DNA of 31,662 bases. Origin: a virus. The translations under genes were made by a program, and so were the position numbers. Positions 21,372 to 27,127 of this stretch are shown here, piece by piece. Location of the stretch: positions 1 to 31,662 of the IMG/VR virus record IMGVR_UViG_3300042691_010606. One strand, 5' to 3'. Every line of letters starts with the position of its first letter. Position 1 is the stretch's first letter. Under the pieces are notes generated by a model that worked only from the letters and a program-made list of their open reading frames with translations, was not told the DNA's origin and did not search any database.

Positions 21372-21431
21372 GGGTGACTAGCAGACAGGCAGGTGCGAGT
21401 CCTTCCCACCCACTACCGACACAAGTCGGTA
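21372..21431 (+). ncRNA. tRNA-like folded leader C
   Basis: GGGTG (21372-21376) pairs with CACCC (21407-21411), followed by ACTACC as in leaders A and B. The inner hairpin has stem AGG/CCT extended by GG/CC (21388-21406) and a 7-base loop TGCGAGT, close to a tRNA T-loop. TACCGAC-ACAA-GTCGGTA (21414-21431) replaces the CCTACC/GGTAGG hairpin. The outer stem is shorter (5 bp) than in A and B. Confidence 0.48.
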
Positions 21432-21470
21432 AACACAAGCCTAGAGTGGAACATACAAGAAAGGGAAAAC

Positions 21471-21716
21471 ATGAACTTCACGCCAGAACAACTGGCTTAC
21501 GCCAAGGGGTACTACTTGTGCTTCGTGACGGAGGGAATGGCCGACAACGCCGACACCGACTACGAAACGTGGTTCGAGTACGAAGACGCTGACTTCAACC
21601 TTCACTTCGTGAACGGGCTGGTGGTTGTCGATGCCTACAAGGTGGAAGACGGGTTCACCAAGACACGCCAGTGCCTACGCATTCTGATGGAAGACGACCG
21701 GAAAGTCGAGGCTTAA
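21471..21716 (+). CDS. Acidic early-operon protein (81 aa), unknown function
   Basis: This protein begins MNFTPEQLAYAKGYYLCFVT. The ATG at 21471 follows AAGAAAGGGAAAAC; an upstream open stretch crosses folded leader C and is ignored. A middle stretch TDYETWFEYEDADFNLHFVN is acidic and aromatic, and the end (RKVEA) is basic. Not recognised. Confidence 0.82.
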   Translation: MNFTPEQLAYAKGYYLCFVTEGMADNADTDYETWFEYEDADFNLHFVNGLVVVDAYKVEDGFTKTRQCLRILMEDDRKVEA

Positions 21717-21719
21717 GTC

Positions 21720-21872
21720 ATGAAATATCAAGTGACGTTCCATTACCAAACGGTGTTGGATGCAGAGTGTGAAAGCGATGCAGAGGACATGGCGTGGGAG
21801 ACATTCTTTCGGGAGATAACTAGCCTGAACGCTAAGGATTTTGTTTCGACTGTCGATGAGATGGAGGCGTAA
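21720..21872 (+). CDS. Early-operon protein (50 aa), unknown function
   Basis: This protein begins MKYQVTFHYQTVLDAECESD and ends VSTVDEMEA. The ATG is 3 bases after the preceding stop and the frame is clean to TAA at 21872. The layout is a beta strand, an acidic turn and an amphipathic helix (EDMAWETFFREITSL). The next gene has a similar beta-then-acidic-helix plan, so the two may be related folds. Not recognised. Confidence 0.75.
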   Translation: MKYQVTFHYQTVLDAECESDAEDMAWETFFREITSLNAKDFVSTVDEMEA

Positions 21873-21875
21873 GAC

Positions 21876-22094
21876 ATGAGTACAAATACGGACTTTGTGT
21901 ACGACTACAAGGTAAGTTTTGTAGGCGACGACACAACTGTCACGGTGACAGTCACAGATGAACACAGCGAGATGCCCATTGACGAGGCAGAAACGAAAGC
22001 AACTGCGCTTTTGATGTCAATGTGGGGCGTAGATGATATTCCACAGGCTTATTATTTAGTGACAGTATCGGAACCAGAGAGAATAGAACTTTAG
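21876..22094 (+). CDS. Early-operon protein (72 aa), unknown function
   Basis: This protein begins MSTNTDFVYDYKVSFVGDDT. Strand-rich Thr/Val repeats (TTVTVTVTDEH) are followed by a helix (IDEAETKATALLMSMWGV) and a final strand (AYYLVTVSEPE). The leader GGAGGCGTAAGAC matches those of the next genes. A beta-beta-alpha-beta fold is likely. Function unknown. Confidence 0.8.
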   Translation: MSTNTDFVYDYKVSFVGDDTTVTVTVTDEHSEMPIDEAETKATALLMSMWGVDDIPQAYYLVTVSEPERIEL

Positions 22095-22108
22095 AAAGGG
22101 CGTAAGAC

Positions 22109-22363
22109 ATGACCGAGCAGGATGCAATAAACAAGGTGTACGAAATGGCGAACACCTACGGGTGGAAGATCATTCTTGCAACCGACTACGACATTCGGTG
22201 GACTGCCGACCAGTTGGGGTATAGGGAACTGACCGACGAAGACATTGCCAGTATCAAGTGCCACTACGGGTGGCGCAAGATCGAGGACTATGCAGGGTCG
22301 GAACTGATGGAGGGTATTTCGGATGCTATTACAGATCATTTTGAGCGAGAGGAAGGGGAGTAA
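22109..22363 (+). CDS. Early-operon protein (84 aa), unknown function
   Basis: This protein begins MTEQDAINKVYEMANTYGWK. Predicted helices (AINKVYEMANTYGWKIIL, then LTDEDIASIKCHYGWRKIED) and an acidic end (TDHFEREEGE). It follows AGAAAGGGCGTAAGAC. Not recognised. Confidence 0.8.
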   Translation: MTEQDAINKVYEMANTYGWKIILATDYDIRWTADQLGYRELTDEDIASIKCHYGWRKIEDYAGSELMEGISDAITDHFEREEGE

Positions 22364-22366
22364 GAC

Positions 22367-22561
22367 ATGAGTTACAACAATCCGCAACAGGTTTACTTCG
22401 ATGCCGATGGGTGTTGGGGTACGGCAGATGAGGGTTACTTCGTGGTGCTGGACACGACACGCTGGGTGCAGGAGGACTGGGATGTTATTGACTCTTGCCG
22501 TGACGGTGAGCGTATGGCGTTGGCTGTGGACATCAGCCGTAAGTACGAGGTGGCACAATGA
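22367..22561 (+). CDS. Early-operon protein (64 aa), unknown function
   Basis: This protein begins MSYNNPQQVYFDADGCWGTA and ends RKYEVAQ. It follows GGAAGGGGAGTAAGAC. Two Trp-Asp rich turns (TRWVQEDWDVIDSC) and a basic helix. Its stop overlaps the next ATG (ATGA). Not recognised. Confidence 0.78.
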   Translation: MSYNNPQQVYFDADGCWGTADEGYFVVLDTTRWVQEDWDVIDSCRDGERMALAVDISRKYEVAQ

Positions 22562-22812
22562 ACTACGAAGAATGGCAGTCAGCCTTCTGCCCTGTCCGTA
22601 CTGATACGCATACAGTTCACGGGTCGTATATCTTTCAGCCGTATGGCGACGACCTAGATTTTGTGCGTGATCTTTGCGACAGGCAACGGGTCTGGACTCT
22701 TCTCGAAACAGACGAGGGTGAGCGGATCGTCGAAGGGATGCGGTTCGTGAACCGTATCGGATATTTCGTGACGGTTCGACCGTGGTCTGAGCCTACGGAG
22801 GTGACGCTGTGA
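22558..22812 (+). CDS. Early-operon protein (84 aa), unknown function
   Basis: This protein begins MNYEEWQSAFCPVRTDTHTV. It is a mix of strands (HGSYIFQPYGDDLDFVRDLC) and a C-terminal strand pair (RFVNRIGYFVTVRPWSEP). It is coupled at both ends by ATGA and GTGA overlaps. Not recognised. Confidence 0.8.
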   Translation: MNYEEWQSAFCPVRTDTHTVHGSYIFQPYGDDLDFVRDLCDRQRVWTLLETDEGERIVEGMRFVNRIGYFVTVRPWSEPTEVTL

Positions 22813-23060
22813 CTTGGCGTATCTTCCACCCATTCGACGGGTACGACCTGCCTGACCACAGCGACGGTATGCCACCGTGGTCTAAGGAAGAACTACACGG
22901 TGCGACGTTTATTGCCGATGTTGGCGAAGACGACAACCAGTTCATTGCTTTCTTGTTGCGTGACGGCAGGACAGCAAGACTGCTTTCGTTTGACTTGTGC
23001 CAAGACAGCAACCCTGATAACACGTTGTTGTTGTGGGAAGGTGCGGAGGTGACGCAATGA
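22809..23060 (+). CDS. Early-operon protein (83 aa), unknown function
   Basis: This protein starts with GTG at 22809, overlapping the preceding stop, and begins MTWRIFHPFDGYDLPDHSDG. It is acidic, with the strand pair DDNQFIAFLLRDGRTARLLS. Its stop overlaps the next ATG. Not recognised. Confidence 0.78.
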   Translation: MTWRIFHPFDGYDLPDHSDGMPPWSKEELHGATFIADVGEDDNQFIAFLLRDGRTARLLSFDLCQDSNPDNTLLLWEGAEVTQ

Positions 23061-23215
23061 GTACCTGTATCCATTGTCATCGTGATGTCACCTTGACCGA
23101 CGAGGGATGGGCTGACCCTGAGGCTACGGGCGACGACGCTATCTGGCGGTTCGTGTGCGACGAGAACGGTTCGTTCCCTGCGACACATGAGGGGCAAGAT
23201 GAAACTGTTTCGTAA
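23057..23215 (+). CDS. Early-operon zinc-binding protein (52 aa)
   Basis: This protein begins MSTCIHCHRDVTLTDEGWAD. CIHCH near the start and a later Cys and His (RFVCDENGSFPATHEG) form a likely CxxC-C-H zinc site. The ATG at 23057 overlaps the preceding stop (ATGA), so the longer in-frame start at 23033 is not used. The pattern resembles small actinophage Zn proteins of unknown role. Confidence 0.8.
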   Translation: MSTCIHCHRDVTLTDEGWADPEATGDDAIWRFVCDENGSFPATHEGQDETVS

Positions 23216-23444
23216 GACAGCACCGACCAGAGTCACCCGACCCAACAACAGGTATCTGGTAGTCAGACTGATCCACCCTGCCCTGTCAGCACACGGAGGG
23301 TACATGAAGGCAGGGTTCGACAACTACAAGTGGACTCACAACTGGTTGTCTGCCACCCACTTCAGGTCTTACGACACCGCCCATGCCTGCCTGCGAGGGT
23401 TCGGTATCCACAATAAATATCGTTACAAGATCGAGCGACTGTAG
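23199..23444 (+). CDS. Last early-operon protein (81 aa), basic, unknown function
   Basis: This protein begins MKLFRKTAPTRVTRPNNRYL. The ATG at 23199 follows GAGGGG and overlaps the previous gene by 17 bp; an ATG at 23187 is possible. It is basic and aromatic (FDNYKWTHNWLSATHFRSYD), which may suit nucleic-acid binding. The bidirectional terminator follows 30 bp later. Not recognised. Confidence 0.78.
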   Translation: MKLFRKTAPTRVTRPNNRYLVVRLIHPALSAHGGYMKAGFDNYKWTHNWLSATHFRSYDTAHACLRGFGIHNKYRYKIERL

Positions 23445-23473
23445 TCTTTCCCTGCTATAGTCTGCTCTGAAAG

Positions 23474-23517
23474 CCCCGCTCCTGAGGTTCCCCTTTCCCT
23501 CAGTTGAGCGGGGTTTT
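23474..23517. terminator. Bidirectional terminator between converging operons
   Basis: CCCCGCTC (23474-23481) pairs with GAGCGGGG (23506-23513), and an inner CTGAGG (23482-23487) pairs with CCTCAG (23498-23503). TTTT follows on the plus strand, and CTTTC follows on the minus strand. It lies between the stop of the last plus-strand gene and the WhiB stop, so it serves both units. Confidence 0.9.
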
Positions 23518-23519
23518 CG

Positions 23520-23816
23520 TTATCTCCTGAGACGTTCGTTCCATTCACGATTCGACAGGATTTCCCTGCGTTGTTCGGGTGTCGTGCCACCCCACACCCC
23601 ATGAAACTGGAGTGTCTCCTTCTCATGCACTAACTGTGTCTCAAGACAGGGTTTCTTTACGGTGCAACCGTCACAGAACGCTAGTGCCTGCGAGTACAGG
23701 AGTTTTAGTTTGTTGCCACCGTCTCCTTTGCCGATGTCGGGGAAGAACACGGTGTAGTTATCAGTCGATACCCCTTTGCAGTTGGCTTTCTCATGCCACT
23801 CTTTACGACTTTGCAC
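23520..23816 (-). CDS. WhiB-like transcription factor
   Basis: This 98-aa protein is of a family restricted to actinobacteria and their phages. The four iron-sulfur Cys are present: Cys13, then Cys48-x2-Cys51-x5-Cys57. The GVWGG turn (FHGVWGGTTPEQ) and a basic C-terminal tail (REILSNREWNERLRR) follow, as needed for sigma-factor and DNA contact. It starts with GTG at 23816 after GGAG. It is the last gene of its operon and overlaps the preceding small gene by 14 bp. Phage WhiB proteins (for example WhiBTM4) can repress host WhiB2; a similar role is inferred. Confidence 0.93.
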   Translation of the reverse strand: MQSRKEWHEKANCKGVSTDNYTVFFPDIGKGDGGNKLKLLYSQALAFCDGCTVKKPCLETQLVHEKETLQFHGVWGGTTPEQRREILSNREWNERLRR

Positions 23817-23976
23817 TCTTTCTCCGCTTCGATAGGGACTGTATGTCGTAAGACCTTGCGATGTGACAGAGACAGGGGCAGTCTTTGATGTCAGAGTACG
23901 ACCATTGCGAGAGAGCCTTTGGGACTGTCCCGCAATGGTCGCACGCTGTTACAGCCCTTGGTTTGTCCGTCGCCAT
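23803..23976 (-). CDS. Small zinc-binding protein (57 aa)
   Basis: The frame from ATG 23976 to TAA 23803 reads MATDKPRAVTACDHCGTVPK, then ALSQWSYSDIKDCPCLCHIA, and ends RRKSAKS. CDHC (12-15) and CPCLCH (33-38) make a good zinc site. It overlaps the end of the gene before it and the start of WhiB by 14 bp, so it is coupled to WhiB. The DNA codes an 11-bp inverted repeat (CGACCATTGCG and CGCAATGGTCG) within the gene. I recall similar proteins in actinophages, with no known function. Confidence 0.72.
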   Translation of the reverse strand: MATDKPRAVTACDHCGTVPKALSQWSYSDIKDCPCLCHIARSYDIQSLSKRRKSAKS

Positions 23977-24194
23977 ACCGATGGGCTGTGGTTTGCTTCG
24001 ACTGCCTGTCTTACGTCAGCATTGTCGTACAATCTGATGATGTGGATGCAGGGGTCATCGCCTTCCACCCAGTTGTCGTCTTCTTCTGCGGTGGTGGGTA
24101 GCCCGTCATGGGTGTAGCAGATAGGTGCGCCAGCCCAGCCGTTGCGTATTCCCACCTCCATCCACAGGTCGAAGGAGACGTTATGCCAGTCCAT
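23949..24194 (-). CDS. Conserved phage protein (81 aa), unknown function
   Basis: This protein begins MDWHNVSFDLWMEVGIRNGW. The stretch GAPICYTHDGLPTTAEEDDN and the later GDDPCIHIIRLYDNADVRQA follow a pattern I recall from actinophage hypotheticals (CYTH-G-P then GDDPC-H). It starts where SSB ends. The acidic middle and paired Cys might bind a metal. The function is unknown; its place beside SSB suggests a link with DNA replication. Confidence 0.82.
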   Translation of the reverse strand: MDWHNVSFDLWMEVGIRNGWAGAPICYTHDGLPTTAEEDDNWVEGDDPCIHIIRLYDNADVRQAVEANHSPSVWRRTNQGL

Positions 24195-24592
24195 TAGAAG
24201 GCTTCTTCGTCAAGGAGGTTCGCTGAAGGGAACTTCGATTTCACGGAGGCGATCACGTTGTCGGTTTGGTCTGCGACGACTGGTGTCCAACGCATTGAGA
24301 ACGCAACCTCATCACAGATGATCTTGGTGGACTTGCCTGTCGATCCGTCTTTCTTGGTGAACTCTTCAGTTTCCATGCGACCGGAGACGAGTACGGAGTC
24401 ACGTGCCTTGATCGAGGATGCGACGTTTTCTGCCAACTGTCCGAACACGACACAGTTGTGGAACGTGGTCTTTTGCTTTTCGTCTTTGCCGTACTTGTCC
24501 ATGACGGAGAAGGACAGGATGTTCATGCCGGAGTTGGTGACCCTGAGTTCGGGTTCGCCAACGACCGAGCCGTGGATGGTGATGTGATTCAT
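24194..24592 (-). CDS. ssb: Single-stranded DNA-binding protein
   Basis: This 132-aa OB-fold protein begins MNHITIHGSVVGEPELRVTN. GSVVGEPELR and then FSFVMDK-like (ILSFSVMDKYG), NCVVFGQLAENVASS, KARDSVLVSGRME and the W near the end follow bacterial SSB order. The C-terminal tip LLDEEAF is an acidic tip with a final Phe, equivalent to the DDDIPF tail that recruits repair and replication proteins. It starts with AAAGGGGA in front and overlaps the preceding Zn protein's stop (ATGA). It probably acts with ERF and YqaJ. Confidence 0.93.
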   Translation of the reverse strand: MNHITIHGSVVGEPELRVTNSGMNILSFSVMDKYGKDEKQKTTFHNCVVFGQLAENVASSIKARDSVLVSGRMETEEFTKKDGSTGKSTKIICDEVAFSMRWTPVVADQTDNVIASVKSKFPSANLLDEEAF

Positions 24593-24849
24593 GATTCCCC
24601 TTTCGGGATTAGTGGTAGGTATTGGTTTCTCTGCGGTTTGCAGATATGTTGCGGGGCCGTGTAGACCCTGACGAGTGTGGTTACGTTAGTTCCGCAGGCG
24701 TTACAAGTCCATGCCGTTTTCTTGGCGTAGATCGTATCGCCTCTTGTTTTCTTTGCGACAGATACAGCACTCTCTTGATCCGTTGGTACGGAGGTAGGTA
24801 TTTTCTGGTGTGTATTCGTGTCCGTTTTTGCAATGGGTTTTCGAGGCAT
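24589..24849 (-). CDS. Small zinc-ribbon-like protein (86 aa), coupled to SSB
   Basis: The C-terminal part TAWTCNACGTNVTTLVRVYT then APQHICKPQ has a CxxC and a later HxC, typical of small actinophage Zn proteins of the CxxC-T-V-V-P-x-C kind. The stop overlaps the SSB start (ATGA), which supports it as real. Only one ATG (24849) exists and it gives a 149-bp overlap with the HNH gene in another frame. A non-ATG start nearer the zinc motif is possible, so the N-terminus is uncertain. Confidence 0.62.
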   Translation of the reverse strand: MPRKPIAKTDTNTHQKIPTSVPTDQESAVSVAKKTRGDTIYAKKTAWTCNACGTNVTTLVRVYTAPQHICKPQRNQYLPLIPKGES

Positions 24850-25135
24850 TGGTGTGTCGCCCCCTTTCTACGGTGTCTTGGCAGTTCTGTTTCTGTGTTC
24901 CTGCTTCGAGGTGCAGGGGGTTGACGCATACGGGGTTGTCGCATTTGTGTCTTACGACTGGTGGCTGTTGGTTGTACGTTATGTAGAACGAGAGCCGGTG
25001 CGCCGCCCATGTTTTGTATTGATATGAGAAGTGTCCGTATCCGTCGCCCCGTTTTCCTGCTGTCCATTCCCAGCAGAGGTGGGGGTAGGTGATGTTTACT
25101 TTCTGCCAGAACCGTTCTCGCTGTTTGTTCTCCAT
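24701..25135 (-). CDS. HNH endonuclease (144 aa)
   Basis: This protein begins MENKQRERFWQKVNITYPHL. The HNH core is AHRLSFYITY (His46), VRHKCDNPVCVNPLHLEAGT (His63, Cys65, Cys70, Asn72, His75) and KQNCQD (Asn84). A second zinc knuckle, HCKNGHEY (about 101-108) with CCIC near the end, is common in actinophage HNH proteins. It overlaps the transglycosylase end by 40 bp. It may be a packaging or homing-type nuclease; the position away from the terminase favours a mobile or host-DNA role, which is unproven. Confidence 0.9.
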   Translation of the reverse strand: MENKQRERFWQKVNITYPHLCWEWTAGKRGDGYGHFSYQYKTWAAHRLSFYITYNQQPPVVRHKCDNPVCVNPLHLEAGTQKQNCQDTVERGRHTNASKTHCKNGHEYTPENTYLRTNGSRECCICRKENKRRYDLRQENGMDL

Positions 25136-25551
25136 TGGTAGAACCTCGGAAGTCCTTTGGATTCGGAGTATTCCGCTAAGGCTAGTCCTGCCTTAAGGTT
25201 GGTTCGTGGATTTAGTAGGTCTTCCTTTTTAGAAATAATGTTTAGACCTTTGAGGTAGGTGACCCATGAGACATCGTTGACTTGGAGGAGTCCCCAGTCT
25301 TGTGATGTGACCATGCCTGTTGTGTCACGGTTCCTGCCAATACTTGTTGGTTGGCATCGGGATTCTCGGTACATCAGTACCCTCAAAGTCCAGCGGTCTT
25401 GCTTCGACCAGCCCACTTCTCTGGCGAGGTTGACGTACTTGGTGCAGACTGGTGATTTGCGCCCGTCTGCGGGGCTTGCAGAGGCTTCTGCGGGGATTAC
25501 TGCTAGTAGGGATAGGGCGAGGATTGCGGGGGTCAAGATGCGCTTTCGCAT
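25096..25551 (-). CDS. Secreted lytic transglycosylase-like protein (151 aa)
   Basis: This protein begins MRKRILTPAILALSLLAVIP, a clear Sec signal peptide with likely cleavage after AEASA. The lysozyme-fold part has the catalytic-type Glu in VLMYRESRC (about 58-66) and SQDWGLLQVND (about 83-93), the E-S-R then G-L-L-Q-V-N order of SLT family proteins. Two Cys in the exported part could pair. It cleaves peptidoglycan by family. It lies far from the endolysin and has its own promoter, with a four-codon reading frame in the leader. It may loosen the wall or help release. Confidence 0.82.
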   Translation of the reverse strand: MRKRILTPAILALSLLAVIPAEASASPADGRKSPVCTKYVNLAREVGWSKQDRWTLRVLMYRESRCQPTSIGRNRDTTGMVTSQDWGLLQVNDVSWVTYLKGLNIISKKEDLLNPRTNLKAGLALAEYSESKGLPRFYQWRTNSENGSGRK

Positions 25552-25578
25552 GGTGGCTCCTTTGGTTGACGAACGGGG

Positions 25579-25593
25579 TTAGTTACTTGTCAT
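25579..25593 (-). CDS. Four-codon leader mini-ORF
   Basis: AGGAGG (25597-25602) is the strongest Shine-Dalgarno in the neighbourhood and lies 3 bases before ATG ACA AGT AAC TAA. It ends 28 bases before the transglycosylase ATG, which has its own AAAGGAG. It may be a translational control minigene. Confidence 0.35.
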   Translation of the reverse strand: MTSN

Positions 25594-25614
25594 AAACCTC
25601 CTAATGTGCAACAG

Positions 25615-25623
25615 ATCATACCA
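25615..25623 (-). promoter_or_regulatory. Extended -10 promoter for the transglycosylase
   Basis: TG-G-TATGAT on the minus strand is an extended -10 with one mismatch. The start would fall near 25608, giving a leader of about 57 bases that includes the four-codon frame. No good -35 is seen. It lies at the end of the preceding nuclease gene. Confidence 0.45.
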
Positions 25624-25625
25624 GT

Positions 25626-26042
25626 CTATACCAACCGGATACGCATGAACCGACGCAACGGGACAGCAACGAACTGCTCACCCGATGTGTACTTCGTATC
25701 CTTACTTACAACCGGAGAATCCAATAACGCATCGGCATCGGTCATCAACATCCGTGTCCTCTGATGGTTCAGCATCGTGAAGAAAGCGTTGCCGGTGGCG
25801 AACTTCAGTTTCCTTGCAGAGAAATGAACCGGATCAAATGGGAACGTATCTTTGTCCCAGTTGTGTTTCACTTCCACCTCGAAGGCGTAGTCCACATCGG
25901 CGTACTTTCCTAAGACATCGATCCCGTACTGGTCAGGGTTCACCCAAGCAGTAAAGCCTTTGCGTTCCAGCCATTCGATGACTTGGTGTTTAGCATCGTC
26001 GTCGTCGGCGTAAAGGTCAGGGTCAAAAGGCTTACTCACCAC
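25626..26042 (-). CDS. PD-(D/E)XK nuclease-like protein (138 aa)
   Basis: This protein begins MVSKPFDPDLYADDDDAKHQ, from GTG 26042. YGIDVLGKY (Asp42) followed by AFEVEVKHNW (Glu57-x-Lys59), with Glu23 in the first helix, gives the E/D/ExK active site of PD-(D/E)XK nucleases. The size fits a single-domain nuclease, such as a resolvase or restriction-like fold. A second such gene lies 440 bp upstream. It may process recombination or replication intermediates or degrade host DNA. Confidence 0.75.
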   Translation of the reverse strand: MVSKPFDPDLYADDDDAKHQVIEWLERKGFTAWVNPDQYGIDVLGKYADVDYAFEVEVKHNWDKDTFPFDPVHFSARKLKFATGNAFFTMLNHQRTRMLMTDADALLDSPVVSKDTKYTSGEQFVAVPLRRFMRIRLV

Positions 26043-26199
26043 GCACCGCTTCCAAATACTTGGTCACCAAGTCTTTTAGATAGCAGTCGCAAGTCCTAAG
26101 TTCATCGTCTCTAGTAGGGCAGAAAGAAGAATGGGCGAGGTGTTCGGCCATCTCGTCTGCCAGCCCGTTCCATGTAGATCGATCAAGACTAGTCACCAC
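26032..26199 (-). CDS. Small Cys-containing protein (55 aa), unknown function
   Basis: This protein starts with GTG at 26199 (a second GTG follows directly) and begins MVTSLDRSTWNGLADEMAEH-like. It includes SSFCPTRDDELRTCDCYLKD with three Cys and ends EAVRGE. The start is inferred from overlap with the preceding stop. Both this gene and the one before it end in the same 14 bases (GCGGTGCGTGGTGA) that also give the next GTG-GTG start. No family is recognised. Confidence 0.68.
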   Translation of the reverse strand: MVTSLDRSTWNGLADEMAEHLAHSSFCPTRDDELRTCDCYLKDLVTKYLEAVRGE

Positions 26200-26482
26200 G
26201 CACCGCCTCGTCATACTTACGGCGAGCCTCAATAGCACCAGCAGACGTACCCCAAGGCAAATGGTTGTACAAAGCATCAGCGATCTCACGCCACCGTTTC
26301 GCATCCCACACAGCCTCAGTCCACCGCTCACCCATTTCGTTGTACAACTCGGCACTTACGTCAGGGCGTTTCACCTCAGACACCAGCACCTCCAAAGCCT
26401 GCACGGTACGACGCAAACCCACCACCTCAGGGCAGGTGTCGCATTGGGTGGAGCCACCCGACTGAATAGGTTTCCACTTCAT
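26189..26482 (-). CDS. CxxC and coiled-coil protein (97 aa), unknown function
   Basis: This protein begins MKWKPIQSGGSTQCDTCPEV. CDTC (14-17) may bind zinc; the next part is helical (GLRRTVQALEVLVSEVKRPD) and the C-terminal half (ERWTEAVWDAKRWREIADAL) is Trp-rich and helical. It ends EAVRGD. It follows the Hjc-like gene with an overlap. Function unknown. Confidence 0.8.
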   Translation of the reverse strand: MKWKPIQSGGSTQCDTCPEVVGLRRTVQALEVLVSEVKRPDVSAELYNEMGERWTEAVWDAKRWREIADALYNHLPWGTSAGAIEARRKYDEAVRGD

Positions 26483-26817
26483 CAGTAACCTGCTTCCTTA
26501 AGTAAGTCAACAAGCCAACCAGCAGGCATCACGGCATACCAGTCCGACACTTTCAAAGTGCCCCGACGCTTAATAATACAAGCCCCAGTTTGTGCAACTG
26601 CATTTTGTACTTCTTCCTGCAACTCGGAAACAAACTGCGCCAACGTAATCTTCGCATGATCCTTAACCTCGAAGACAATAGGGCCACAGCCCGTGATGTC
26701 CCCCTTATCCAAAGTCCCGTGCAACGCACGACGCTCGGCGTAAGGGAACCCGTTGTCTCTCAGGAACTTCACGACCGCTGTCTCAGCAGCCGTGCCTTTT
26801 TGTTTTGCTTTACTCAC
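26482..26817 (-). CDS. Holliday junction resolvase-like nuclease (Hjc type, 111 aa)
   Basis: This protein starts with GTG at 26817 and begins MSKAKQKGTAAETAVVKFLR. Glu12, Asp40 in GTLDKGDITG, and Glu50-x-Lys52 in IVFEVKDH match the E-D-ExK order and spacing of archaeal Hjc and its phage relatives. A longer frame from 26880 is rejected because GTG 26817 overlaps the previous stop. Its length is normal. It would cut four-way junctions made by ERF-dependent recombination and clear branches before packaging. Confidence 0.82.
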   Translation of the reverse strand: MSKAKQKGTAAETAVVKFLRDNGFPYAERRALHGTLDKGDITGCGPIVFEVKDHAKITLAQFVSELQEEVQNAVAQTGACIIKRRGTLKVSDWYAVMPAGWLVDLLKEAGY

Positions 26818-27127
26818 TAGGGTTACTCCATTCGTTCTCGAACCAGAGGTCGCCGTACACAGTCCACGGATGATGCCCAAGTTTGATGCACCACCTGTCT
26901 GCCAGATACAACCTCACTCCAGTTTCTTTGCTTGCGTTGTAGAACTTCATATGGTTCTTCTTCATGTCTGCGGGCATCAGGTTCCAGATCGGTTCGATAG
27001 GGAAATACGGTTCACGTTCTTTCCGTGCCTCCCTACGCTGTTGGTTGTAGATCCTGACTGCTTCGGTACATAAAGCACACCGACATTTGTCGATGTCGTA
27101 CTTGTTTTTTGTGCCACACTTCCGCAT
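26810..27127 (-). CDS. Small protein with CRCxxC motif (105 aa)
   Basis: This protein begins MRKCGTKNKYDIDKCRCALC. The C-G-T then KCRCALC-TEAVRIYNQQRRE plan matches a group of actinophage proteins that read HGT-Y-GCRC-C, thought to bind zinc and perhaps DNA. The end (ADRWCIKLGHHPWTVYGDLW) resembles a short helix-turn motif (A-x-LG-HP-x-V-x-W) also recurrent in actinophage proteins. Both are recalled, not searched. Possibly a small regulator. Confidence 0.75.
   Translation of the reverse strand: MRKCGTKNKYDIDKCRCALCTEAVRIYNQQRREARKEREPYFPIEPIWNLMPADMKKNHMKFYNASKETGVRLYLADRWCIKLGHHPWTVYGDLWFENEWSNPSE

Noticed and set aside
21937-21949. Palindrome TGTCACGGTGACA resembling a regulator site
   Set aside because: It lies inside a coding run of Thr-Val repeats, has the reverse arm order from the CRP-type sites and no promoter next to it.
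23885-23943. 11-bp inverted repeat CGACCATTGCG/CGCAATGGTCG first taken for an RNA element before WhiB
   Set aside because: The stretch codes the 57-aa zinc protein; the repeat may be chance, although its pairing in the messenger is possible.
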